Shown: positions 1 to 11,113 of the stretch, in pieces | Numbering within the stretch: the first letter of the stretch is position 1 | Layout: each line of letters opens with the position of its first letter | Source of the DNA: Blastobasis lacticolella | Lineage: Eukaryota > Arthropoda > Insecta > Lepidoptera > Blastobasidae | DNA length: 64,000 nt | NCBI GenBank assembly: GCA_905147135.1 | Contig: LR990061.1 | Location: 9,152,026-9,216,025 of the forward strand | Reading direction: 5' to 3' | The notes under the pieces: generated by a model | What the model was told of the DNA's origin: nothing | The model's input: only the letters and a program-made list of their open reading frames with translations | Database searches by the model: none | Translations under genes and position numbers: made by a program

Positions 1-285
1 GCATTCGATGTGACGTGATTCGTAATAATGAAGTGCTACCGTCACTTTTCAGCCACCGCACCCTCCGACGATGGGATATATTTCATCCAAACCATCTGGA
101 TGCCTGGCATCCAACTAACGTACGGGTATCGCGAGATCTTTTACAGTGCGAAAGATGTGGATTATCTCACTCCCGAAGTCTTTCCTTGGCACTATAACAT
201 GGGGTTCTTCAAAGGGTATGTCTACAAGAACCTCAAAGGCCGGCACCGCATCCGCTCTCCTTAGGTTGCAGATATCCTGGACGAC
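1..285 (+). mobile_element. LINE (jockey/CR1-like) 3' ORF terminus fragment
   Basis: The frame near 160-264 reads LTPEVFPWHYNMGFFKGYV, then KNLKGRHRIRSP and a stop. This is the C-terminal pattern of a lepidopteran non-LTR reverse transcriptase family also present at 2680-2790 and 50080-50180. It is interrupted after 285 by another insertion; its 3' tail resumes at 513. Confidence 0.7.
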
Positions 286-512
286 TATTATTTTTATATT
301 GACATTATTATTGTGATGATAATGAATTATTGTTATGATAATTATTATCATTTTTTAATTTTATTGACTTGGATTAATATTATATCTAATTTTGTATGTA
401 GAAATTAGCATTTAAGATCCACATTTAAGTGTTTTTACTGTTATGTTGTGACGTTCATAAGTGTTTCGTCGATACCTAATCTGAATAAATGATTTTTGAA
501 TTGAATTGAATT
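286..512 (+). mobile_element. AT-rich LINE 3' end nested in another LINE
   Basis: About 227 bp separates 'ctggacgac' from 'gacggtgtccac', which are contiguous in related copies (e.g. 50195-50215). It ends in AATAAA (484-489) and a (ttgaa)n-type tail. A short duplicated 'gac' may be the target duplication. Confidence 0.6.
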
Positions 513-570
513 GACGGTGTCCACTTTCCATCAGGTGGACCGTCCGTCCGTGTGCCGCCTTAGGCAAAAA
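513..570 (+). mobile_element. Resumed 3' tail of the interrupted LINE
   Basis: 'ccactttccatcaggtgg', then a ccgtccgtccgtg run, ends in an A-rich tract at 566-572. It matches 50215-50265, the same tail next to a second copy. Confidence 0.6.
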
Positions 571-829
571 AATACTTTCAATGTTACGAATTCGGAGTCA
601 CGTAGCTCACCTTAGGAATTCACTGGGCAAACTGACAATTGCCCAGAATTCTCATGTCGCACTTCAATTTCTTCAGGCTGTTACTGTTATAAATAAATAA
701 GTTCTCGAAACAAAAATCATAACAAGCTGATTGCGCGGTATTGTACCTACTCATCATGACCATTCCAAAGAGCTCAAATATGATGGGATTATGTTATTGC
801 GTTCATTTTGTATCATATCGTATCATTTT

Positions 830-1075
830 GACGACCTGAGTGGTTCAGTTGGTTAACATGCCGGTCGGCATGCAGAGGTCCCGGGTTCGATTCCCGGCCG
901 AGCAGAAATTGAAATTATGAATTTTAATTTCTGTTACGAGTCTGAGAGTAGTATGTATCTAAAAAAGGAAATATAAGTAGTTTATCAGTTACCTAACACC
1001 CATAACATAAACTCGGCTTACTTTGGGGCTAGGCGGCACTGTGTGAATTTCTTCAAGCATATTATTTATTTGTTC
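830..1075 (+). mobile_element. tRNA-derived SINE, family 1
   Basis: The head has a polymerase III A-box-like 'tggttcagttggt' (841-853) and a perfect B box 'ggttcgattcc' (884-894) in a closed T-arm, followed by a body and the 'tttggggctaggcggcactg' tail seen in other copies. The acceptor-stem ends do not pair, so it is a SINE and not a tRNA gene. Confidence 0.75.
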
Positions 1076-1704
1076 CTATGACCTTCCGACTCCATCATCA
1101 GACCAGCCACATATCAGGTCACATAGATATAACAAACAGCCCAATCGGATACCAACAAATGCTCGAAAAATTGTTTGCAAATTTAGACGGACAGTATACA
1201 TACGAACATTTCAAGTTAAATAAAAGCTTGTGAAAATAACGAGCATATCTCTTTCAGCCGCAAACAATCAGACGCGACGCCTCCCGTGGCCCGCGAAAAT
1301 AGAATTTAATTTTTCGCCCCTATCTCTTCATGCCTACAAAAATAGACCTTTGATGAGAAACACAATCTCTCCGCGATGGCAAATGGAAAATAAACAACTG
1401 TGGGAACGGAGAGCACGGTAATTCTGTTATGGTAACTTCGCTAAAATAAATTGGAATCAGAATAATCTGATTATGAAGCAATGTATTTTCGTGTTCAGCG
1501 AATTGAGGTGCCTACCGGTTTATTGTCGATTCGATGGAGCGGTTTGTTGGTTAGGTTTCTACTGAGGGGATCACGATCATGTTGTCTTGAGGTGCACCTG
1601 TTCCTAGGGAATACCTAGCGCTTAAGTTCAAGTTCAAATATATTTATTCAATTTGTAGCGATATTCAAGCGTGTTTAGGTGCCACGGAGGAGTAGAAGGA
1701 GGGG
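1076..1704. other. No recognisable feature
   Basis: AT-rich sequence without a credible gene, inverted repeat or repeat-family match. Confidence 0.5.
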
Positions 1705-1734
1705 TGGTGGCCGTGTGGTGTCCGGCAAAGCACC

Positions 1735-2889
1735 AACCTGGTCTGGCACAGGGCACTGCTAACAAAACTCCCGAAGTACGGTATCCCCGAGGGGCTCTGC
1801 AATTGAGTATCCAGCTTTCTGTCTGGACGGAGCATCCAAGTCTTTGTCGACGGATGCTGCTTCGATACCAAGACCATTAATGCTGGAGTACCCCAAGGTT
1901 CAGTGCTATCTCCCACGCTGTTTCTTCTGCATATCAATGATATGCTGAATATTCCCAGTATTACTTGAGATGCTCGTTATACTGGCCGTGCGAATATCCC
2001 TCGTTCCGTGGTGTCGGAAAGCCGAAAAAGACTTGTGTCAGAGATTGAATACTCCTTGGAGCAAGTTGCTCACTGGGGCAGACTGAACCTGGTGGAATTC
2101 AACCCCTCAAAGACACAGGTCTGCGCATTTTCTGCCAAAAAGGATCCTTTTGTCATGGATGAACACCCCTTTTCATCTCAAATAGTATCGGGATCCTTGG
2201 TGTCGACATATCGGATAGCGTGCGATTCCGGAGTCACCTAGAAGGTATCGCCAAACTGACTTCGAAAAAGCTTGGAGTGCTTAACCGGTCCAAGCGATAC
2301 TTCACCCCAGGGCAGCGCCTGCTGCTGTACAAGGCACAGGTGCGGCCTCATATGGAGTATTGATCCCATCTATGGGCCGGCGAAACTGCGGACCTGCTTA
2401 ATCCTCTGGACTCCGTACAGAGACGCGCTGTACGTCACTGTACATTGTCGACGATCCCATACAAACAAGCAAGTTAGAACCACAGGCTAACCGAAGGGAC
2501 TTTGGGTCCCTGTGTGTGTTCTACCGGCTGTACAATGGGAAGTGTTCCAAGGAACTTTTCGATCTGGTGCCAACAGCACAATTCTACTATCGCACCACCC
2601 GCCGTGGGCTGGGTACTCATCCTCACTACGTAGACCCTCAGTTGGTCACCACGCGAAGGTTTGAAAGAACGTTTCTCGCTCGTACGATTCGGATGTGGAA
2701 TGAGCTCCCAGCCACAGTGTTTCCTTTGGACTATGACATGGGATCGTTCAAGAGGTATGTTAGAGGTCTATTCAGAGGCGGGCAACGCATTGGTGACTCT
2801 TCTGGTGTTGCTGATGTCCATAGGCGGCGGTGACCACTTTCCATCAGGTGGCCCGCATGCCTGTTTGTCTGCCGGATAACATTAAAAAA
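1735..2889 (+). mobile_element. Jockey/CR1-like LINE, 5'-truncated and decayed
   Basis: Fragments in shifting frames encode reverse-transcriptase pieces: ALLTKLPKYGIPEGL, NAGVPQGSVLSPTLFLLHIN, LGVLNRSKRYFTPGQRLLLY and the terminal MWNELPATVFPLDYDMGSFK. Stops and frameshifts show it is dead. It ends in a short poly(A). It is inserted in a copy of dispersed repeat R2, pieces of which flank it (1705-1733 and 2890-3020). Confidence 0.8.
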
Positions 2890-3020
2890 AATGGGCAGCA
2901 GCTTTTCCATTGTTTTATTTATAATACTGGATCTCCAACCCGCCTGCCAAGCCTGTAAGATAACCTACCCTTTCGTGGAAGAGGCCTTAAATCCTGCAGT
3001 GGATTATTATGGGCTGTGGA
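2890..3020 (-). repeat. Dispersed repeat R2, right-hand piece
   Basis: It matches the reverse complement of 18896-19030 ('atgggcagcag', 'ctccaacccgcctgccaagc', 'cctgcagtgg'). It is separated from its left piece by the LINE insertion. Confidence 0.65.
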
Positions 3021-3221
3021 CATAGTCTGGTCACGTGGAGAACAGGCTGCAATGGAGCTCATTACGGAGTAGAGTAGTTTTTTAAAATAGCATGGCAATG
3101 GGTCTCGTCAGATACATTCGTATAATCTTGTGATCATTATGACGGTATCTTCTCCAATAGTTCGCGTTCTTCAAAAATTATTTATGTAGGTACGTAAAAT
3201 ACTTATTAGGAACTAGGGGAT

Positions 3222-3415
3222 CCTGCGTAATTTCGTTCGCGTACACCTGCTTTGCCCTTACCTACCTTTTTTCTTGCTTATAAACCTTCCTCTTGAATCA
3301 CTCAATCTCTTGTTGAAAACCGCAATAAAATCCATTGCGTGGTATAAAAGATCTAAGCATAGATACATAGGGATAGACGGCAGGAAGCGACTTTGTTTTA
3401 TTATACTACACTGGC
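3222..3415 (-). repeat. Dispersed repeat R3
   Basis: The reverse complement aligns with 9359-9530 and 33560-33735: 'gtcgcttcctgccgtct', 'gtgattcaagaggaaggttt', ending in 'acgcgaacgaa'. It has the look of a common lepidopteran repeat; the class is uncertain. Confidence 0.65.
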
Positions 3416-3839
3416 CGTAAAACCTAAGTACCACACTTTTAAAATTGCAATTTCTCTTAAACTATAGATGTGAGACTTATGTCATAAACAACGTTTTATA
3501 GGAAATTTCGTAAATTTTCTATATATTGCATAGTGGTGGACTAAAACCTCGACTCTAGTTTGGTTGCCTGACTTTTGGTCTTTTCAGTTTGTCTCGCATT
3601 TTTTTAAACAAGAAGTCAAATACTGAAAGGCGAACACTTAGCCCTTTCAATGGACAACCACATTTCATTACAATTAAATTAAATTACAATGAAAGCTACC
3701 TAGATTGATTTATTTTTCCAAAAGTCGGATAATAAAACCCAAGAGTAATTTTTCAGTCAATTATTTCAACCACTCAAGCTTTAATTTATTGTCTTTTATT
3801 ACAATCAGCATCTTACATCATTACAGCACCTCAACCAAA

Positions 3840-4450
3840 ATTTCTAAAATTTCGAGCTCGCTCATTCATTCATTGGTCACCCCAGCTTTTAAAACCCAAA
3901 ATATCAATGATTTCGAGCTCGCTTTGCGCACTCATTCATAAGTTACAGCTACTTTTCAATAAGCTCGTTGCGGTCACTCATTCATTATTTTCCCCAAGGT
4001 ACTTTTGTAAAGATCATCCCTTTTCAAAATGACAAAAATTACAAGCTTGGTCCGCTCTATTATCGCCTCAGGCTTTTATAACCCAAAATATCAAGAAATT
4101 TGACCACTTTTTAGACCCAAGATGTAAACAATTTTGAGCTCGCTTTAACCTAGCTAATTTTTTTAACTTTATAATTGATTTCCTTTAAATTACTATTGTA
4201 AGGGTCACCCACTGCTGTTAAGACAAAAAATAGCCAAAATTGCGAACTTGCTCCGCTTGCTCATTTATCCAATTATCACCTCAAGCTTTTAAGACCCAAA
4301 ATGTCATACAATTCGAGCTCGCTCTGCTCGCTCACATATTCGTTGTTATCCACCATGTTTTTTAACCCAAAATTTCCGAGCTCGCTTCGCTCGCTCCTTT
4401 ATTATCATTCGCCAAATCTCCAAACATTGTGACCTCGTTCATTTAATGTT
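3840..4450. repeat. Degenerate tandem repeat block
   Basis: Irregular units of roughly 60-110 bp share 'ttcgagctcgct', 'cgctcattcatt', 'caccccaagctttta' and 'aacccaaaatatcaa' in the same order. At least six recognisable units are present (e.g. 3853, 3912, 4133, 4312, 4374). Confidence 0.7.
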
Positions 4451-5089
4451 TTCACACCATTTCTTTTGAGCAATGATTTAAACAATTTCGAACTCTCTAC
4501 ATTCGCTCATTTTTAAAACATTCACATGGCCCATACCGCCTATCAATTCAAATTATAGGAATCAATTTATCAAAAATTAAAAAAAAATTACAGAGCTCGA
4601 CTATGTAAAACTAACGCCTGTGGCTTGGCTTGCATGGTGGCTTTAATCATGCTGACTCGTGGTCACTGACTGTACATTGGTGATCGACTCGGCTTCATAG
4701 GCCACCTCAGAGGCCAGGCCCCCCCTGGAAAACAGTCCTAGATACGCCAATGGTGATACAAAACACAAGACCCTCCTTTGCGTCGCACAGTCGGGTAAAA
4801 AGGATCTTATTCTGTGAACAGTACATTAGACTAATTTTAGCCAGGTGTAATAAGCGCATTACTACAATAGCTCCAGTACGTTTTTATCTCTTTTCTAGCT
4901 CCAGTAAGAATATTACCTACCTACCTAATGAAAAAGAATCGATTTCTATTTGAAAACCCCAGTTTTACTGTCTTTGCGAAAGGATTTTTGCGAGATTTTT
5001 CAATTGCGGGTAGCGGGTCGGTCTCGTAAGTGAGAGCTAGGTACCTACTACCTACCGTTTACGGTCTCCAGTGTTGATTATTGTTCCAA

Positions 5090-5270
5090 TAACTTTTCTG
5101 ATTACGGTGAAAACTGCACATTCACGCTACTGAATAAGGTCACGGAAATCAAATGGCAGATGATCTACTCGACTTTACCTGATCTGCCAAATCCTAAAAT
5201 AATGGATCATGGTCCATGGACCCGGCTCCCACGCTCGCGGGAGCACAACCAGGATATTGACGCAAATGAA
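5090..5270 (+). mobile_element. tRNA-derived SINE family 2, decayed body
   Basis: It contains 'cacggaaatcaaatggcaga', 'tgatctgccaaatcct' and 'gggagcacaaccaggatatt', matching the body/tail of the full copies, which lie in opposite orientation at 10407-10735 and 63292-63646. Confidence 0.6.
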
Positions 5271-5439
5271 TATTTTACGTTTCACTAAATAATGTGTCCG
5301 GTAAAATTGAATGTATCAACCACCCCATCCGCTTATATGTGTCATAGGTACAAGTCCTACAAGGCAGGACTATGAGGCAGACCTATCTGGTTCATTTTCT
5401 GGTTTATAGAGATATTTCAACTTCAACGCCGCCACCACG

Positions 5440-5650
5440 GGTTTCAGTAATTCCAATTCTGACGCGTGAATGTGTAACCATGATCTAATCTGGTCAGATT
5501 CCCCTGGGAACAGGGTCGCGGAGGTCAGATGGCAGTTGCTCCACTGTAATTATCTGATCTGCCAAATCCTGGAACATGGTCAAGGCGGACCCCGTACCTT
5601 CGTGCGCGAGAGCACACCCGGGACATTAACGCAAAGATGATTATTATTTT
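5440..5650 (+). mobile_element. tRNA-derived SINE family 2, body and tail
   Basis: 'gtaaccatgatctaatctgg', 'cagatggcagttgctccact', 'gatctgccaaatcctgg' and 'gcgcgagagcacacccggga' are all diagnostic of the family; the tRNA head is missing. Confidence 0.7.
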
Positions 5651-6716
5651 TAAGTTATCACGCAATGGCAAGCTGTTGTTAACAACCGACGCATTATGGT
5701 TTGGGCACAGATACAGTAATCGAGGATGTTATGAGGAGGGTAGTTGGAAATACCCGGGTTAAGACGTGAAATTGCATTACTCGTCAATTAATTTATTTAA
5801 AAAATAGTTATAATTGTTAATGAGTTTAAACAAGTAATTAATTTGTGACAGTTTATCATAACAAACAAGTGTTACGATTTCTATGGTGCCAGTGTTTGTG
5901 GCAAATAAGTTATTATAACGACACTAAAGTCGTAACGGTCGCCTTTGTTCAATCGAAATAAGAGGACTACGAAACAGGCGAGTATTGTTTTATTTTGCTT
6001 GATTTACTAACTTTCACGCACAGATTTAGTTAAGCCTACTGTAAAATATTCAGAATAGGTAATTTTATTAAGGACTTACTTCTATAATTATCGAAACAGA
6101 TTGCATCTATCTTTCTACACCTACATACCTATTATACGTATTCATTCTTAATTGATCCCTAAATAATTATCGATTGCTATTACTACCGGTGAGTAAGTAC
6201 CTGCGCGATACGTATTGCACTCGTAGGTATCCAACAGATTGCCAAGCCGCGGAAATCGAAATTTCCGAGTTTATAGATTACTCACCTACTATATTTACGT
6301 AGATAGTCGCTGTTGGTAACCCCACGAACCCCACGAATTTGACTGTGGACGTATTCGCCTGCGTATTGGAGTGTTGTGTTTGTTTTGCCTACCTATACAC
6401 TTATTAAACACAAAACACGCAATTTTAAACTGCACATCGTTCACATTATCTAGTGAATAACGTTTATCCACTCACTAGGCCCAGTTTACCGGCTCTCTTC
6501 GCTTGACAATTAGTGGAAGCGAAGTAGAAGACAAAAAACATTGACGTCAGACAGCACTAACACATACTGCACAGAAATAAAAATATCGCATCAATACAAG
6601 ACACAAGGCACATATTTCTCTGCGGTAGGTGCATGCGTCCGCCGTTTTGCAGATTTGGTTTAGGTACAGAGTAGGTGCTAAACAGATACCTACCTCTTTT
6701 TTCACTCTTCATAAGG
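5651..6716. other. No recognisable feature
   Basis: AT-rich, no coding frame or repeat structure that I can support. Confidence 0.5.
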
Positions 6717-9095
6717 TGCCCAATTAGTGCAGAAAACTTGTTAAAAGAAAATATAGGTGCCTGTGAAAATGACTTTTGTTATTCCGAAGTAGATGCTAAA
6801 ACTATCATTAAAGCTTTTAAAATACGGAACATATTTGGGGAATTTCAGTTAGAGTTATAAGTACTGTTGTTGATATTTTAGCACCGTATTTAGCTTAAAT
6901 TTTTAATGCTTGCGTCAAAGTAGGGGTATTCGCCGACCTCATGAAAATCAGTAAAGTGGTACCATTATTCAAATCAGGTTGTAAAAATAGTTTGAATAAT
7001 TTTAGACCGGTGTCTATCCTGCCCGTTTTCAGTAAAATCTTTGAAAATGATTGTGCACTTTAACAGTAATAAATTATTTCATCAACAACAATATGGCTTC
7101 ACGAAAGGCCGTAATACTACCGAAGCTGATATTAGCCTCATTCAACAAATTTTTGGCGCATGGGAAGAACATCATAATGCAGTAGGTGTTTTTTGCGATT
7201 TGTCTAAAGCATTTGATTGTGTAAATCATTCAACACTATTACTAAAATTAAAACATTACGGTTTTACGCATGATAGTCTTGAAATGATGAAATCATACTT
7301 AGAAGGCAGAGTTCAAAAAGTAAATGTAAATGGCGAGTTATCTGCGGGTGGGGAAGTGAGCATTGGAGTGCCACAAGGATCTATATTAGGGCCGTTTCTC
7401 TTTCTTGTATATATAAATGAATGATACATGGTGCAGAACGTTGCTGGTATAGTCTTGTTTGCTGACGACTCTTCACTGATATTTAAAATTAATAGGAAAG
7501 ATAATAATATAGACGAAGTAAATTGTGTTCTTCAGAATGTGCTTCATTGGTTTACGATTAATAACTTAGCCTTAAACTCTAAAAAAACAAAATGCGTTCA
7601 TTTTTGCCTCCCTAATGTACAAAGTAATCAATGTAATGTTATATTTGATAAAACGCAACTTGAGTTGGTAGAGAAAACTACTTTCTTAGGCGTTAATTCA
7701 AAAATTCAATGGGGCTCACACATTGCATCATTGGCTAGTAGGTTAAGTTCGGCTGCATTTGCCGTGTGGCGAATAAGGAGGCTAACGGATGTGAATACAG
7801 CTAGATTAGTTTATTATAGTTATTTTCATAGTATTATGTCATACGGCATCATACTATGGGGCAAGTGTGCTGATAGTAACATCATTTTCAAACTACAAAA
7901 GCGAGCTGTAAGAGCAATATATGGATTACGTCGACGTGATTCGCTCAAAGAATTGTTTAAAGAAATTGATGTATTGACTTTCTCAAGCCAATATATATTT
8001 GATAATATTATGTATGTTAGAAAGCATATTACCCAATTTGCTAAAAATACTGATATTCATAATGTAAATTTAAGAAACAAAAATAAACTGGTTACACCGT
8101 TGTTCAGACTTAGTAAAGTAAATTCATCTGTAATGGGTAAGATGTCATCTGAATGTATAAGATTTTATAATCATATTCCTGAATGTATTATTAATTTGCC
8201 TGAATCACAATTTAAAGAAAAGGTGAAAACAACTATAATGAAAAAAGCCTATTATAAAATTGATTAATACATCAATGACAAAAATGTATGGTGTACTACT
8301 AGCTCTTCGAAATAGGAAGATATTTATAAATTTACAATTTTGTAAATTGAGTGAGGATGATTTTATGTGGAATAGTCATTGAATAGCAAATATTTTTTAA
8401 ATGTGTACGGCATTGGCAGCGCATGCTCACTTAAAAGTCTGCCTGGTGGTGGCGTGGGGGTCGGGTCGTTCTCTTCCCTCAAATATGGTTGAATTGGACG
8501 ATGGCTGGGCCCTGCGTCATGCTCGTGAACGGTTGCTGCCTTGGTGGACTGGCCTGCTTTTGCTGTGCCATCTTTATTTTTATTTTTAGTTATCTTGACC
8601 GATTTGTAGAGGTTCACATCATATTCCAATCAAGGCTCACTCAAATTAAATTGACAAATGTATCAATGCAATGTAATCATATTTAAATGTACCTGTGGGT
8701 TTCTTGCCGTTTTTTTTTCCCACAGATGGTCATTTTCCTAACTGAAGCGGCGTACTGACAGACAGACGACATTCTTTTTACTTATTTGTTCCGAGCTCAG
8801 GGGGCGACGCGGGTAGGCCGGCTGGTGCGTGCGGGTGTGAGCGCCGGCGGGCTGGCTGGGGCCGGGCGCGCGCCGCACATGATTCGCCTAGGCGGTTATG
8901 TGCGTGGCGCGTATCGGTGCCCGGTGTCTCGCCGGAGTAAGCCCTCGTACGCGCTGATCGGTCTGCATGCGTCGCCCCCTACCTGGATGAGCTCGCTTAA
9001 CTTCCCTTTGTTTTACGTTAGATTTTTTACTTTTGAAAAGAGATTAATTAATGTAATCCTAATTCAATAAATACTTTTTCATTTTCATTTTCAAT
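6717..9095 (+). mobile_element. LINE copy A (jockey/CR1-like), 5'-truncated, broken reverse transcriptase
   Basis: Reverse-transcriptase coding begins near 6717 (AENLLKENIGACEND, YSEVDAKTIIKAFK), shifts frame near 6830, then reads VVDILAPYLA, a stop, IFNACVKVGVFADLMK and VVPLFKSG. Frames 7041-7424 and 7428-8267 carry FDCVNHSTLLLKLKHYG, VPQGSILGPFLFLVYIN and the catalytic FADD (about 7458). Compared with copy B it lacks 13-16 bases near 7047 and has a stop at 7421. A roughly 830-bp 3' untranslated region, GC-rich at 8795-9000, ends in AATAAA and a (cattttcatttt) tail. Inactive. Confidence 0.88.
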
Positions 9096-9358
9096 ATCAT
9101 ATGTGTAGATTTTGAGTCTTGTATCGATCTACTGAAGGATGATCTATCAATCTACGTCATGAGTCATGATAATTATGTCCTTGTATACCTACTTACACCA
9201 CTTTAATTCTTTCTTGAGTAGGTAAGTCATACGTACTGTGGTCATACCTACAAAGGGACCAATTTGGAAGATGGTACAAAACTCTATAATAATTAACTAA
9301 ACACAAGAAGGATTGTAATTTTGCAACTGACATTTGTTGGAGCACTAATCTAATAGTA

Positions 9359-9530
9359 TAAAGCAAAGTCGCTTCCCGCCGTCTGTGTATCTATTAAACT
9401 ACGCAACAGATTAATTTTTCGACGATGGATAGAGTGATTCAAGAGGAACGTTTATACCCATGAAGACAGGGTAAGTTCTGCTAAAGTAGATGTACGCGAA
9501 CGAAGTCGCGCCAGGTCCACTAGTTCTAAA
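9359..9530 (+). repeat. Dispersed repeat R3
   Basis: Sense-orientation copy running from 'taaagcaaagtcgcttcccg' to 'cgcgaacgaagtcgcg', collinear with 33560-33735 and the complement of 3222-3415. Confidence 0.65.
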
Positions 9531-9605
9531 ATACATTCCACCCATACCACACTAGTCTTTATCCAAATTCAAAATAGGACTCCATTTTTACAAATAATAA
9601 ATCGT

Positions 9606-10013
9606 ATGCCCCATAAAAATACAGGCCCATACCTAGTCAAGCGAACCCCGCATATTGCTGACGTAGACGGTAGAACGTATAAGGAAGGGCCCATAAAAGA
9701 CACCTGGCTGGAAGACAGAACTGTGGTAATGACTTTTTTATGCGATCCTTATACTAACTCGGTTGATTCTGAAGGGGAAATTCAATCAGTTGAAGTATTC
9801 GCTTGTTATGGAACCAAATATAATTTATGTCGCAGAATATCTCTACTACCTAACGTAGGTTATTTTAGTTTCGATGAAGAACCGTGGTGCCAAAGTGGCT
9901 TTAACACTATGTTACAGGTTCAAATCCTATATCTACGGATGTGTAGATACGATAATAGGAGAAATACTAAATTCAGAAGCAAAAAGCGTATCAATTTTTT
10001 TTTATACCACTAA
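9606..10013 (+). CDS. Open frame of unknown nature, 135 codons, probably a decayed fragment
   Basis: The ATG-initiated frame reads MPHKNTGPYLVKRTPHIADV, TYKEGPIKDTWLEDRTVVMT and DEEPWCQSGFNTML, with a soluble-protein-like composition. I recognise no family. Its last third overlaps an antisense LINE tail, so the real segment is probably only the first hundred codons. No splice partners or regulatory context are visible. It could be an exon of an unseen gene, a retrotransposon ORF1 fragment or chance. Confidence 0.25.
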   Translation: MPHKNTGPYLVKRTPHIADVDGRTYKEGPIKDTWLEDRTVVMTFLCDPYTNSVDSEGEIQSVEVFACYGTKYNLCRRISLLPNVGYFSFDEEPWCQSGFNTMLQVQILYLRMCRYDNRRNTKFRSKKRINFFLYH

Positions 10014-10105
10014 TGTGGCAAACAAGCTTGCGGCCTGCCTGATGGTAAGCAGTCACCGCAGCCTATGGACGTTTGCAATACCAGGGTCATCACCAAAATG
10101 TATTG
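10007..10105 (-). mobile_element. LINE 3' end fragment (antisense)
   Basis: The reverse complement matches 26380-26460: 'gtattgcaaacgtccatag', 'gcggtgactgcttaccatca', ending at the A-rich tail. Only the end of the ORF and the tail are present. Confidence 0.6.
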
Positions 10106-10406
10106 CTCATAGAATAAGAGCCATTTTTTATCACGCCTTAACAAAAGTGAAGCGACGCGTAACGTATGTTGTCACTTACATTATTGTAAGTGATAAAAAA
10201 CGGACCTTGACCAATACATTCCCATTTTATTTGCTCTGAAATCACCATTTTTGCGTCTGAATTTAGTCTATTGTAATTATCCAGGTGAAACCTATGAAAC
10301 TTTTGTCTTTTTGGCGGAAATGACGGTAACTCTAAAGCGCCTCCGTAGGCACTTTCGTAGTTAACAAGCGAAGTTATAGAAAGTAACGATGCGAAATATA
10401 ATAATA

Positions 10407-10735
10407 ATCATCTTAATGTCCCGGTTGTGCTCTCGCGAACGAAGGCCCGAGGCAGGCTTTGACCATGTTCCAGGATTTGGCAGATCAGGTAATTACAGTG
10501 GAGCGACACCCATCTGACCTCCGTGACCCTGCTACCAGGGGAACTTGACCAGATCGGATAATGGTTACTGTGCAGGTTTCATCACGATATTTTCCCTCAA
10601 GAGCGTTAACATTCAACTAATGTTCATAACTCCGAAGAGTCATTGGTACATGGCCACAGTGGGATTCGAACCCGGTACCTCTCGCTTACGAGTCGGATAT
10701 CTTAACAATTTGGCCACCGGCGCTCCAACCGCGGA
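10407..10735 (-). mobile_element. tRNA-derived SINE family 2, near full length
   Basis: In minus orientation the head carries a B box (complement of 'ggattcgaaccc', 10662-10673) and an A-box region (complement of 'aacaatttggccaccg'), followed by the body ('ctgccaaatcctgg' complement at about 10475) and the tail 'cattaagatg'. Confidence 0.78.
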
Positions 10736-10921
10736 CACCGAGTAAGTAACGATGCGGGAAACTTTCTCCTAAACGTAATATTGAAATCTTTTGGGTAGGT
10801 AGGGCATAGGACACATCTGGATCAAATTAAGGTCGCCCGATTGGCAAATACCTTAAAGGCTTATTACAATTGTCAAATTCAGCCTTCACACACACGAAAC
10901 GAACGAATTTGTGGTTCGATA

Positions 10922-11106
10922 ACACACTTATTAAGTCCCACTAAAACACTTATGTTGAATAAGGCTCAAGTTTCTGTCCAAATAGCTCGGCTTCCTAAAG
11001 TAGCGAGGTTTAAAATTTGACTAAGTTATGGCCACATATCTGCCTTTCTTCGACAATAACCTTACTGTTCCACTTTTTTTGAATTAGCAGGTTTTTACTG
11101 GTCTGT
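10922..11106. repeat. Left arm of an inverted repeat flanking LINE copy B
   Basis: The arm runs from 'acacttattaagtcc' to 'gtttttactgg'. Its reverse complement is recognisable at 13308-13486 with the same order of blocks ('cctttcttcgacaata', 'ctcggcttcct', 'caagtttctgtcc'); I estimate about three quarters identity by eye. Confidence 0.75.
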
Positions 11107-11113
11107 CTCTACT

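Noticed and set aside
830..905. Possible functional tRNA gene
   Set aside because: The A and B boxes and T arm are good but the acceptor-stem ends do not pair, and a second copy with the same downstream body exists at 63850, so it is a SINE head.
8401..8589. ATG-started 62-codon frame repeated at 12577
   Set aside because: It lies in the 3' region of both LINE copies and diverges at its end between them; no sign of a host gene.
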